The position numbers and the translations under genes were made by a program. From Sipunculus nudus (taxonomy: Eukaryota > Annelida > Sipuncula > Golfingiida > Sipunculidae): a DNA stretch of 64,000 bases. Below, piece by piece: positions 25,091 to 36,043 of the stretch; the stretch's first letter is position 1, and each line of letters opens with the position of its first letter. The notes under the pieces were generated by a model. The model had not been told where the DNA came from and did not search any database. It saw nothing but the letters and a program-made list of their open reading frames with translations. The stretch is taken from contig CM049309.1 of assembly GCA_026874595.1 (NCBI GenBank), positions 6,470,576 through 6,534,575 on the forward strand, written 5' to 3'.

Positions 25091-27688
25091 CTAAAATGTT
25101 GGTCGTGTAGAATATTCTCCAGGATATGAATCCGCGGGTGGGGTGGATTCATACGGTTTCTTCTGACGGCTCCTCTCTTTCTGCATTGCATTCCACCTTT
25201 TCACCTGTAATAAAAAAAAATATGTAAAACAACATGGTTTACAATTTGAACAACATAAACTGCTGTGACTATATTTCTGCCCTGGGAGGAAATGGGGTGA
25301 AAAAGGCATTTTTTTTCTTCCTTTCCCCAGGAAAGAATGTGCCAACCCTGCACATGGGTCATGATGCTCAGCTGATAAAATGAAATTGACCACTGATATA
25401 ATGGGCAAAAATTCACAATTTTCTGTTTTTTAATTTATTTCAGATTCTTGATGAACTTGTGTGCCAGTTTTGTAAAATATTAATCATCTGGATAATGAAA
25501 ATATGAGTCAGACTCAAAGCCTAAGTTAAGAAATTTAGATGTAATATAATTCAAAGCAGGTTACGACACAAAATCCTTACTTCTTGGCTTCCTATGGCAA
25601 TGTCTATTTTGAAAAACGATACAAAGTCTTAATATTCAGAATGATCAGGACAATAATAAAGATGGGAGTAGAGGAGGAAGAATTTTTTTTTTGCAAATGA
25701 GGACTAGGGGTGGTTTTCAATATACAAATCTAAACATGAGTCTTGACTTGGGTCTTGTAGTGCAGTCTCAAGTCTTAAAGCAGTCCCGAGTTAGACAAAT
25801 CCAAAGTCTGTTTCAATATCATGGTCTGACTCAATTCTGCCTTGACTGGTTTAGAGACCCAACACTCGGGTCGCATGCGCAGCGCGTGTCTACCTTATAT
25901 GGTAATAGAGGCGGAGTGACATGGTGTTTGGCAACATTATCCAGCACGAGTACTTGCGTGAGCTCGGCAGATTACTGCAGTGCAGGATTATATAATCAGC
26001 AACTGACAAGAAATGTATCCTCGTTAAATGTAATAAACCATCAACTTTGTTTTCTCAATGCTGCTGGAAGTGTAAGAACTTCGATTTCCCTTTGGTCTAT
26101 GGGATTATGTCAGCCTTCCGGTTTGACATGACTTTGAAATGTGAGCATATGTTGACACTGGGTGACTCGCAGCTGCATGGCCAATCGAGTGATGTATGCA
26201 CTAGTTCTTTAACATGTTGGTTTGTAGGGATTTATAAAATGATGACCCAAAATTTATAGGGAGTATGTGTGGCAAATTTGAATGTGTCATTATATTTAAA
26301 ACTTATACCCTAACTTTTAGAATTGATTTTGCTTAAAACAAATATTATTGTGCAATATTGAGTGTTTATAGTAAAAAAATTTGAACAGTCATTGGCAGCG
26401 TCCCTAAAAGGTCGATCACTGAACTGATTTTGCAACATGTTTTTCAGTAGTCATATTTCTAAGACACAGGCCTTTATTATAATGCCACTGCATGGGTTAA
26501 TTATTTTCTCAAAACCCAGTATTCTCATGACTCTCCATGTATTATAATATAAATCTTTATAAACTGACATACCTTTACAGTATTGTACCTCACAACCCCA
26601 TTAACACTGCCAAGGAACTGTCTTGAGTGACTATAGCAATTTAATGTTTATCAAGGCTGTTCTCAAACACTGATAAACTTGGATACTGAAACCAGACTTG
26701 AATAAAGACTAGGTCTTCAAGACCAGTTGCGAGCTCAATATTATCTCGGGATGTGTACTGAAACCCACCCCAGCAGGACTCAGTAATGTTGCTAATGTGT
26801 GGTCTAGCCCCGATTCTTTATGGTATAAACTAAATTTTGTGTTGATAACAGCTGACAGCTGATGTGAAATTTTATTTTCTGGCAAACTTGCAAAATTCCA
26901 CTTATTGTGCCTCAACCTGTAAATAAAACAAACAAAAAATGCCTGCCTTTTTCTTTATTTATTTATTTTTTTGTATGGAGGCAACCACCTCCAATTTTTA
27001 TTCCCTCATATCTAATTTTTTTATCTAAATATGTACATCTGCAGAGTTATATTTCCGTTCGGAACTAAGTGATCCAGGCCCAGTGTCTACTGCACTTGCA
27101 GGTCCTGTGTGTAACCATCCCCGTTACTTTGTAATAACACAGAGGAACCCCCAAAGATGCACTCGTTTGTGAGTGATACACAGCTGTGGGGCACAGCCTT
27201 CCAAAATAAGCCTGCAGAGCACTCACCCTGGGTGGGGGCGGTCAGTGAAAATCTCACTATCATGGTAGAAATTTGAACTCACAACCTCCCAGCTTTGAGT
27301 CCTGTGCTCTTCCCCTGAGCAACAGCAGCCGGTTCTAAGCTTTTGATTGACAATTTATTTTTTCTGTGTGACCTTTATGGAAACTTTGTAAATAAGATAA
27401 TCTGTTCAAACAAACACAGAACCTTTCAGTTATACATACGCTTTTTAGACTATATTGACACTCGAGGAGGTCCTCCCAGAATCTTCGACACTCCGTCTCA
27501 CCACGTTTCAAGCCGACTTGATTGGCACAACGGTAGTAGTCCAGCTCGTAATCGGCACATCTTGTGCTCTGTTGAGTGTTCCAGTGTTCAAATATCCTAG
27601 TAATAGGTAAATCAATGACTGGCATGTCAACATAGAAAGCGGCCCTCCTGGTCCTGTCATAGACTGGATCATCTGATAGTTTTGACAT
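25091..27688 (-). CDS. NDUFS5: NADH dehydrogenase (complex I) subunit NDUFS5
   Basis: There are two coding exons on the - strand: 27688-27440 (83 codons) and 25204-25091 (37 codons plus stop). They are joined in phase 0 across an intron with donor GTATGT and acceptor TTACAG. The product is 120 residues, against 106 in human. The core is a twin CX9C motif: C44-X9-C54 and C67-X9-C77 within 'CADYELDYYRC' and 'CRRFWEDLLEC', spaced by 12 residues as in this family. It is followed by a basic helix (KRWNAMQKERSRQ) and a Pro-rich tail (STPPADSYPG). NDUFS5 is an accessory subunit of respiratory complex I on the intermembrane-space side, and such twin CX9C proteins are oxidatively folded by MIA40. An acceptor (catttcag) ends at 27696, seven bases before the ATG, so there is at least one 5' UTR exon upstream that I could not place. 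The intron holds a SINE (27010-27335) and an inverted-repeat element (25705-26773). Confidence 0.92.
25705..26773. mobile_element. Non-autonomous DNA transposon with terminal inverted repeats in the NDUFS5 intron
   Basis: The left end 'taggggtggttttcaata' is mirrored by the right end 'tactgaaacccaccccag'. Interior phrases also mirror each other: 'gagtcttgacttgggtctt' near the left against 'aagactaggtcttcaagacc' near the right. Flanks share 'aggact' (25701-25705 and 26775-26780), suggesting an imperfect 8-bp target duplication and a hAT-like origin. The 146-codon frame inside is not a recognised protein. Confidence 0.55.
27010..27335 (-). mobile_element. tRNA-derived SINE, copy S3
   Basis: On the - strand it reads 'gttgctcaggggaagagcac', then 'gtgagttcaaatttctacc', 'gtgagattttcactgacc', and a body ending 'gcagatgtacatatttag' with an A-rich tail. 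This matches the family of copies S1, S2 and S4. It lies in the NDUFS5 intron about 100 bases from the first coding exon's donor. Confidence 0.8.
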
Positions 27689-27696
27689 GTTGATCC

Positions 27697-28881
27697 TGAA
27701 ATGAGTCAGAATTCACAAATAAAATTTTACATGTTTTAATTTATTCCTCTACTGCTCAGATGAGGTTTTTGACAAATTCTGACACACTTTTCATTCTTAC
27801 CTGTAATACAGTGCCTAGATTTCAGTTTCTTCACCAAATTTTTAAAAGTTACAAAAATTGGTGTGCCAATTAATTGATAAAATTGATGATTGTCATTTTC
27901 TTTCAAAATCATGCAAAGAATCCAATCCTGTCAGAGATCTATACAAACACAAAGTAATGTACAGCATCAAAACTGAACTTGCCGAGCCAAAGATCGTCCG
28001 ACAGTAAATTTATCTTGGATGTGGGTGGACTGATCGTCCATTATGAATAACGATGTGCATGTCACTCTATTCACTGGGGCCAATATTTTGGTACTAGTAT
28101 ACAGCACATTTCAAGGATATATATATAAAGTATATAAAATAATTTATTTATAACTGATCATCGGTCATTTTTTTTTCCAATCATTTATTATGATTTTAAA
28201 ACCAATTCCTACCACCAGTTACTAAAGACAAGGTTTGCTTAAGAACAGACCCCTAAGAGTGAAAATAAATGTGCAACATGTAAGACCTCAGGAACTCTAG
28301 CCAAATAAAGAGGTTCTAGGCAAGAATCATAACTGGTCCTCAGTAGTGAAGGTTTTTTTTTTATTCATATCTTTATGTGTATCCCCTAGCGCACAAAGCA
28401 TTTCTTAGGGTTTGAAAAATAATAAAATAATAAAAAAATAATAAAATATCCTATGATTCTTCTGGTTCATTACTAAAAGGAAAAAGTCAGACCAATCACA
28501 GAACAATGTTTGTTACAAAAATTACAATAGCCACTCAACAGACAAGCTGCTTATGCCAAGAGCCCAAAAGAAATCACATTTAAAATGTGCTCTTAACAAT
28601 AGGACACAACGAACCTTCTTGGGACAGGACAGGGTCTTCTTGTCTACACAGGTCATTCATCCATTGCTTTAAAACAAATTTTGCGTAAATTTTGAATAGT
28701 CTCTTGCTGGACATGGGTACATGGCTACTGTACAATAACCTTGATCTAATGAGGGGTTGATGAAGTGGGCACAAAGTGGGAGCTTAATATGACTGATTAT
28801 TTAATAAGAGGGACATGTTCAGAATCCAGTCTACATGATGAGATGTGAAAAATAAAGACATTTTCTCAGCTTATTTACTCA
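27697..28881. other. Region upstream of NDUFS5, promoter not resolved
   Basis: The 5' UTR exon and promoter of NDUFS5 should lie here or beyond, but I could not choose a donor with confidence. The stretch at 27980-28060 is less AT-rich and is one candidate. The open frame at 28774-28580 (-) has no splice support. Confidence 0.3.
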
Positions 28882-30608
28882 TAGGGTTGGGACGGTTACC
28901 GGTATACGGTATTATCACGATATCTATAACTATAACTATAACTATATTTATTTCGTATAGCGCTATTTTTACAAGTATGTTTCAAATGCGCTTTACAACT
29001 AAAACATCATACTTAAAAATAGAACCACATATTTACTAAATTATCAATGACACTAAAAAGCTAAAATAGTTATATCGGTAAAAAAATAAAAATATTTAGG
29101 TATAGTATTTTCTAAAAAGGTAAGTTTTAACGTCCTTCTTAAATTGTTCAATACGTGATACTGCTTTCAGTTCTTCTGGAATGCTATTCCATAGCTCTGG
29201 ACCACAAACACTGAAAGATCGCGAAGCAAAAGTTTTCCGTTTTACAGGGGGTACTACGAGCCTTCTTACACCCCTGTCAGATCTAAGCCCTAATCTGCCT
29301 GGTTTCTGTACCTCTATCAATTTCTTAAGGTAATCTTGTGCAGTTCCTTCTAAGCATTTGAAGACAATGGTCAAGACTTTATGTTCTATGCGAGCACGAA
29401 TAGGTAACCAGTGTAATGCCTTAAGAGCTTCCGTTGCACTTTCGTATTTTTCCTTAATACTAATTTTGCTGCAATGTTTTGCACACGTTGCAGCTTTTTA
29501 ATTGATCTTTCTGGTAAACCAAATAAAATTCCATTGCAATAGTCAAGGTGAGACATGACTAGTCCACGAACTAATGTGTGGGATGCTTCCATCGTGAGTA
29601 TGGATCTGATCTGCTTAATTCTATGAATATTATGCATTGCAGTTCTACATTTCAATGAAATGTGATGTTTGAAATTTAGCTGCTTGTCCAGCCAAGCTCC
29701 CAAGTATTTAACGTGTTCTCCGTTTACATTTAACTGAGATGATGTGCATTTTGACAACTGTCCATTGTTACCAAACATAATGAATTCTGTCTTGGAATTA
29801 TTAGCTGACAGCTACGGTTATAATACCGTCAACTTTCCTATTTTCGCGATACCACGATATTAATTTTTGTTCACGATTTTGGTTCACAAGCAAGCCCTTG
29901 AGGTTCAAAATAAATTAATTTCAAAGAATTACATTTATTTTTATAAACCACATGTATTTGAATACACGCGTGTGGGGGAACCGTGTGTTTACAGACTTCG
30001 GGATTAGTCGGAAATGTCCGGAAGTAGCAGGATGAATCAGAGAGGACATAAGCTTGAGAATTCCAGAGAATATAACATTATAATGAAAGAGCAATAAATA
30101 CACATATTTCCGCTTTTATTGCATAGAACGAAAATGTCAACATAAAAGTTTCACAACTGAATCTAACATTCCATACAGGTTGCATATTTTGCCATATAAA
30201 ATTGGGATGGTATATTTAGCCATGATTGGTATAACACGCTCTCCGAAAATTCGCTGGGATTCTCCGGCTTTTATGTAGCTATAGGAAACTGATGGAAAGT
30301 TCTGACAAGCGTGATTCGACGATGGGGGCAGGACTTCCCGCGCCTCAAGCTTGCACACCTGCAGGACCTTCATGCAACTTACATCACGTAATGAGTCATT
30401 CTGTGGTACTGGCACAATAGGTATAAATGACATTAATACTTAACCCCTTGTATAAAGTCAAGACTTTAAAGGTGGTTGTTATAAATATCATTATTGATGG
30501 CTTATTTATGCCATTATATATAATTAAAAATATTGCGATATCATGATATATCGCGATTAAATTTGAATAATTATCATGATAAAAAAAACCCATATCGTCC
30601 CAACACTA
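28882..30608. mobile_element. hAT-like transposon with perfect 8-bp target duplication, carrying a nested retrotransposon
   Basis: The ends are 'tagggttgggacg' (28882-28894) and 'cgtcccaacacta' (30596-30608), which are inverted repeats. The flanks are an identical 8-bp duplication, 'tttactca', at 28874-28881 and 30609-30616. An 8-bp duplication with short terminal repeats is the hallmark of the hAT superfamily. Sub-terminal phrases such as 'tatcacgatat' and 'gcgatatatcgcgat' fit the same element. No transposase is recognisable, so it is non-autonomous. A CR1/L2-like fragment occupies 28926-29815. Confidence 0.85.
28926..29815 (-). pseudogene. 5'-truncated CR1/L2-like non-LTR retrotransposon, frameshifted
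   Basis: On the - strand, translation starts mid-polymerase near 29815 (NNSKTEFIMFG). It continues through YLGAWLDKQLNF, MSHLDYCNGILFGLPE and LQRVQNIAAKLVL. After a one-base slip near 29440 in an A-rich run it resumes as EALKALHWLPIRARIEHKVL, SVCGPELWNSIPEEL and IEQFKKDVKTYLF, with a stop at 29096-29098. These are the usual landmarks of the C-terminal reverse-transcriptase region of CR1/L2-type elements. The endonuclease and RT active-site parts are missing. The 3' end finishes in a short tandem 'tatagt' array (28926-28955 on +), a tail type seen in such retrotransposons. It sits wholly inside the hAT-like element, so it inserted later. Confidence 0.85.
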
Positions 30609-30616
30609 TTTACTCA

Positions 30617-31438
30617 TATTTATTTCCTATGTATTTCATTATATGTCTCTGCTTTCCTAAAATGGTTGGTCAATCAATGTCAAAAGACATCAGTATGGTC
30701 ACTGTGTGGATTCGTCGCCACAATCTCCTGATGTTGAGTCTTACATGCTCTAAACTGAGCAATTAAAGATGTGATATGGAACAGGGCAATTTTGGTTTAT
30801 TTATGTCTAATTGACAAGTGCAACTACTGATTAAACAGGAAACTATAGGACATTTTACAATAACCTTTCCTGTTTAGATTTATTTTTTATTTCTGACAAA
30901 TTCTGACACCAATTATATTTACATTGAATTAATACAGGCAATATATTTTTCAGCTTTTAGTTTTATTACATCTTTATCAAAGTTTCAACAGTTCTTACTG
31001 AAAGGGTTAGCATAAGGTTATTGGAATCTTAGAAACCTGCCGTAAATCGGCGTAATGCTTTCATTTGCATTGCACTTTGTTTATTGAACCTATTCTACCA
31101 ATATAGAAAAAGAAATGTTTAGAATTTGCCCTACATTCCGGAACATGAAAATATAAACAAACTGTCTGCTCTCATTTATTCATTGTTACCTTCTAAGTGT
31201 TCTTGCAGATGTCCTTACACCCATTTCACCTATTCCTACATGAACTACCAGAAGTTATTAGAAGTCATCTGGGTTGGGAATCGAACCTATGATCTCTAGA
31301 TTTTGAGTCTTACATGCTTATAACTGAGACTTGAGGACGAGATACCAGTCTGGGTGATTTGGTTCACTTATAGCTCTGAGTGAAGCACCATCTATTGCTG
31401 AATGGGAAAGCATTTTGAATTTGAACAGCTTAATTGTA
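30617..31438. other. Intergenic stretch with a weak tRNA-like relic
   Basis: On the - strand at about 31222-31345, 'ataggttcgattcccaac' resembles a B box. It is preceded by 'gtaagactcaaaatctagag', so a decayed tRNA-derived SINE is likely. The phrase 'ttgagtcttacatgct' also occurs at about 30734, suggesting a second fragment. No gene. Confidence 0.4.
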
Positions 31439-32339
31439 TCCGCCAAAACAAGAGTTTTGCGGATACTATGTTTTCAGCCCACTGCCGCGGCCGCCGCATA
31501 GGTGTCCAGAGAACTCCTCCGTAACCGCTGGGCGGAATTTTACGAAACCCGGGATTATGTTCGGGTCACATGTGAACTGCTGCGCCCCGATTTTGTTTTG
31601 ACCTCTGACCTTTCCTCTGCGCTCTGCGTTCATTTGTGCGTCTGTTTCCACACATAAACCCACATATCTCGGGAACTGTTTGACCGATCAGGAAAATTTT
31701 TTTGCACAAATGTAGCCCTTGGAGAGCTTTATAAAATACACAAAAAATGGTGGCGCCACCTGCAACCATGTTTGCACAGTGTCCATCTGTTCCTCTGCCT
31801 TGGGTTAAAATCACTCATATCTCTGCAGTGATTTGACTAATTCACCCGAAATTCGGCATGCATATACATCCTGGACAGCTTTTCAGATTTTATGACAGGT
31901 GGCGCCACCTACATTCACGTTTACGCTGCAGACATCCAAGCTCATATCTCGGGAACCGTTTGACCGATTGGGCCAAACTTTTGCATGTGTATAGATCTCA
32001 CATAGCTCTTTATCATACGCAAAACTGGTGGCGCCACCTACAACCATTTTTGCACAGCGTTGATCTGTTTGTCTGCGACGGGCTAAAATCACTCATATAC
32101 ATGTAGTGGTTTGACTTATCTGCCTTAAATTTTGCAATGTATACAACTTGGATGGCTTTCTGGATTTTGTGGTAGATGGCGCAACCTACATACACAATTT
32201 GGCTGCAGACATCCATGCTAATATGCTAATATGCAACACACTCTATTTCCCCTTGCCACTCAATCCATGCCTCACTTCACCAGTTCCACTCTGATTTAGG
32301 CGGATACACGTAGTAGCTTGACGACTACCCGTATTCTAG
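31439..32339 (+). mobile_element. Non-autonomous Helitron, copy C, both ends intact
   Basis: The element starts TCCGCCAAAAC directly after an A (31438). It ends CCGTATTCTAG directly before a T (32340), with a hairpin (GTAGT...ACTAC) just upstream of the end. TC at the 5' end, hairpin plus CTRR at the 3' end, insertion between A and T and no target duplication together define Helitrons. The 901-base length and absence of a Rep/helicase frame make it non-autonomous. The interior is a tandem array with GGTGGCGCCACC at 31749-31760, 31898-31909 and 32027-32038, and a variant at 32175-32186. The spacings are 149, 129 and 148, so two unit types alternate as a dimer of about 278 bases. The 5' end also folds: TCCGCCAAAAC and GTTTTGCGGA are complementary. 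Confidence 0.85.
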
Positions 32340-34380
32340 TTTAATATGAGGTTGGGCCAGCACAACCCCACTTAGGCAGGGAACCCACGTTCCCCATACC
32401 CTTCCTCCTGTAATATAATGATTTTTTTTTCTCAGTAAAATATGATTGATGGTCTAAGTCTAGAATTCAGGCTGCTGTTTAAGACATATTGAGACCCAAC
32501 GGATACAGGTTATATGTTATAATAATAGATCCAACTTACTCTTCTGCATGTTATTGGTATCCTATATCCTTCTCACATATCTATTAACCTGCAATATTAT
32601 ACAATTTAATATTCCATCACACTGTGCAACATGTCAGTATCCAACATGATTCCTCTCTGTGCTTGTTTACACCACTTGCTCATGTGCACATGTTCTGTCT
32701 ACGTCATTCACAACTGTTGTCTTGGGTCCTCCACACATTTGTATTCACACAGAACATGCCCAGCTCATGTATATTTGGTATTAGCGTCATATCGACCCTC
32801 TGGCATTACGACCAGATTACTAGCGCCAGATGTCATGACATCTACGTCTGAGGAATGCATTAATGAAGATGCAAATATTTTTGTCATTTCTGACAACGCT
32901 TTATGGCCTACAGGTACACTGTCAATCAACATAAACAAGACCAATTGTTAGCATTTTTTGTGTACTTTCTAACAATACTAAACATGAGCAAGAAAAGTTC
33001 CGTTTTAAGCCAGCTAATTGGTAAAACCTTTGGCGTGTTTGTTGAATTTATGACCGCATGAATACAAGCATTGCTCGCACGGGTTACAGGACACAGGCAG
33101 CTTGCAGGCAATACAGGAAATGACCAGTGTCCATGGAGACGGTGTTTCAGTCTGGGTTGTGAGCTCACATGTATACTATTGTGTAAATTCATTATTTTTA
33201 GCATAATATTGAGATTATGGGCCATTTACCACAATATGAATGCAACCTGATGCAAGACCACTGCAATACATTCCTAGATATAACTTGTATCACAACTCGA
33301 GTAGGCTTACCAGCCCTATTATCCGATTGCCTGCTGAGTCCGGTTGTCACGGCTAATTTGGTATATTTCAAGGGTAAAGGTTTACAAATAAACCAGTGAA
33401 TCAACCTTGTCCGCTCAAAGTGAAAGACAGAGAACACTTTTGTGGCAGGCAGTTAACAAATGGCTAAGGACAATTTTTTTAAGCTTTTGGATGTCTGGGC
33501 ATGAAGCCATCACACAGACTTAACAAAAATTAAACCTCATTTTAACAACTACCACCAATTCTCATATGCACAAACGTTTGTCACGTTCAATGAATTTGTC
33601 ATGTTCTTGCTGAACTTCCAGACAATAGTAGGTTTAAATATCGCCACTTGACCACTCACTCTCAACTTGACTTTTGTGGTGCAGATGGTAGCAAATGGGA
33701 CTTGCAATCACAGAGTTTCTGGTTCGAGACTGGCTAAAGAGCTTCACAATCGCATGTTATGCAGGGCTTGACATTATCAGTAAACCCCCTGCCCAGGGCA
33801 AGTAAAAGTTCAAGAAAATGGTGGTAGGGCAACTAAAAGTCACCTCCTACTATCCCAACTTGGAAAAGGTGTCCAAAATAAACCTTTACATAAAAGAACG
33901 GAAAAACAATCTTTGTGTCCGGTACACGATGGACCTAAGAAAGAAAAACAAAATTCCCTGTGGAAACCTTTATAAAGACAGTTCGATTGCCATGACATGA
34001 TGCTCTTTGATTACTTCTTGTTTAAAACCCACGTAAGCTACGTAAGTAAAGTCAGAGAATGACTGCACAGGACAATCATTATCCGTATGTATTTTGTCAT
34101 TTCATAACAGAAAATTTCCATAATTGTGTAAAAGTGTCGGTATATATTTATTTCTTTTCAACACTGTTACCTATATTTCTCCAAAATGATGGATGTAGGA
34201 ACACTTTCTTAGTTTTGGAATATAGCTCACACTATCAAAACATAAATATACCAAGTATACCAGAAAAGGTTGAAGAAGTTATTAATCTTCTTTGAAAGGA
34301 TATCTTTTTCCAACATCATTATCGTTACACCACATATATTTGGTGTATTTCAAGGGAAAGGTTCATGTATGGACTGCCAT
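32340..34380. other. Intergenic stretch, no gene recognised
   Basis: Open frames at 32624-32951, 32926-33437 and 34059-34584 have no splice context or family resemblance. A sequence near 33690-33730 (ctggttcgagactgg) looks B-box-like but lacks a convincing tRNA-like head. Confidence 0.45.
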
Positions 34381-34639
34381 TATTGCCATGGTATAGGGAC
34401 ATATCGGCCGCTGTCGACATCGGCCGCCGGCCTCAAATGGACCATATCGGCCGCCGGCGCCCAGCCGGACGCATTATCGGCCGCCAGCTGCAATGGTCCA
34501 CAGGCCTGTATTAACTCTGTCAAGTCAACCATATCGGCCGCGGAAAGAACTAGGCTACCATATCGGCCGCCGCCTCCTCATTAGGCTGCTAAGTGCATAA
34601 ACCTGTAGGAATAGTACACAATTTGAGGGCTTTACATTG

Positions 34640-34651
34640 CACAATTTATAG

Positions 34652-34682
<31 letters not shown>

Positions 34683-34683
34683 T

Positions 34684-34739
<56 letters not shown>

Positions 34740-34755
34740 TATATATATATGTATG
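34640..34755. repeat. (CT)n/(AT)n microsatellite
   Basis: TCTCTC units pass into alternating AT, inside the foldback element core. Confidence 0.9.
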
Positions 34756-34981
34756 TGTACATATCAATTTTCATTCAATATTTTTTATGAATTGAAGCTT
34801 TTTTAATTCAGTGTGACCACTAGCATTTTGCAAATGTTTTCAACTCCACCTCACACACGCACAAACTCCAAATCGGAAAAACAACAAATAGTAAATACAC
34901 TTTTAACAGAAATGACAATAACCATTACAAACACTGACCAAAACTACTGCATGATAACAGCATCACAGAAACATCTCAATA

Positions 34982-34984
<3 letters not shown>

Positions 34985-35066
<82 letters not shown>
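34985..35066. repeat. (TA)n microsatellite
   Basis: A pure AT dinucleotide tract of about 80 bases inside the foldback core. Confidence 0.95.
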
Positions 35067-35068
<2 letters not shown>

Positions 35069-35299
35069 AATACTTCTACACTAAAATATAACCCAATAAA
35101 ATCTTACAAATTATTTACAAAGAATATTTACAAAACAAATGTAACAATATACAAAAAAATATTTATATTCATTTTATATAAAATATTATTATATTCATTT
35201 TATATAAAAATAAAATACATATGCATGTAAATAAATACTTGTTTTATTCTATATGATCTATCTGGAAGATAACCCGGTGTATACTTGCATAATTAGTAT

Positions 35300-35302
<3 letters not shown>

Positions 35303-35384
<82 letters not shown>

Positions 35385-35460
35385 ATATATATTATATATA
35401 TATATATATTTATTTATTTATATATATAGTGAGAGAGAGAAAAAGAGAGAGAGAGAGTGA
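35303..35460. repeat. (TA)n followed by (GA)n microsatellite
   Basis: A long AT tract with a few interruptions is followed by GAGA-rich sequence, inside the foldback core. Confidence 0.95.
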
Positions 35461-35691
35461 GACATAGAATGTTGCATATATTCGAAAATCCCTGTGAAAT
35501 ATTAGAACAAGTATTTCAAAATAATGCAGTTTCATCATAGATACATTTATATCAAAATACATTAATTTTATATAAAATATAGTCATGTTAAGCCTTGATT
35601 TATTATATTCGCTTTATTTGGAAGATGATTCGGCGATTTGGTTTATTAATTTATTTCCATTTTTATTATTATGCTTTAGTATTTATGTAGG

Positions 35692-35695
<4 letters not shown>

Positions 35696-35731
<36 letters not shown>

Positions 35732-35818
35732 CATATATATATGTATATATTTATACATACATTATATATACAATATAAGGAAAAGAGAGAGAGAGCGCGA
35801 GAGAAGGAGAGGGAGACT
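35696..35818. repeat. (TA)n followed by (GA)n microsatellite
   Basis: The same AT-then-GA order as at 35303-35460, suggesting duplication within the element core. Confidence 0.9.
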
Positions 35819-36043
35819 ATAGATTATTCAATGAAACGTATAATGAGGAGGCGGCGGCCGATATGGTGGCCTAGTTCTTTCTGCGGCCGATATGGTTGAC
35901 TTGACAGAGTTAATACGGGCTTGTGGGCCATTGCAGCTGGGGGCCGATATTGCCTCCCGCTGGGCGCCAGTGACCGATATGGTCCATTTGAGGCCAGCAG
36001 CTGATGTCGACGGCGGCCGATATGTCCCTAAACCATTGCCATT

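Larger units (their letters stand above)
34382..36043. mobile_element. Foldback element with long GC-rich inverted arms and an AT-microsatellite core
   Basis: The left arm 34382-34583 and right arm 35841-36043 are inverted copies of about 200 bases with roughly 10-15% divergence. For example, 'ggaccatatcggccgcc' on the left is met by 'ggtgaccgatatggtcc'-type sequence read in reverse on the right, and 'aactctgtcaagtcaacc' is mirrored by 'ggttgacttgacagagtt'. Each arm contains about six copies of ATATCGGCCGC or variants (left: about 34400, 34419, 34444, 34473, 34530 and 34559). The interior is nearly all A/T with long (AT)n runs and (GA)n blocks. There is no coding capacity, and the frames crossing it are artefacts. 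Confidence 0.8.

Noticed and set aside
25691-26131. 146-codon open frame in the NDUFS5 intron
   Set aside because: It starts at the terminal repeat of an inverted-repeat element and has no family resemblance.
28580-28774. Open frame containing KRLFKIYAKFVLKQWMNDL on the - strand
   Set aside because: The residue pattern looks protein-like, but the possible donor (GTTCGT) is weak and nothing links it to NDUFS5 or another gene.
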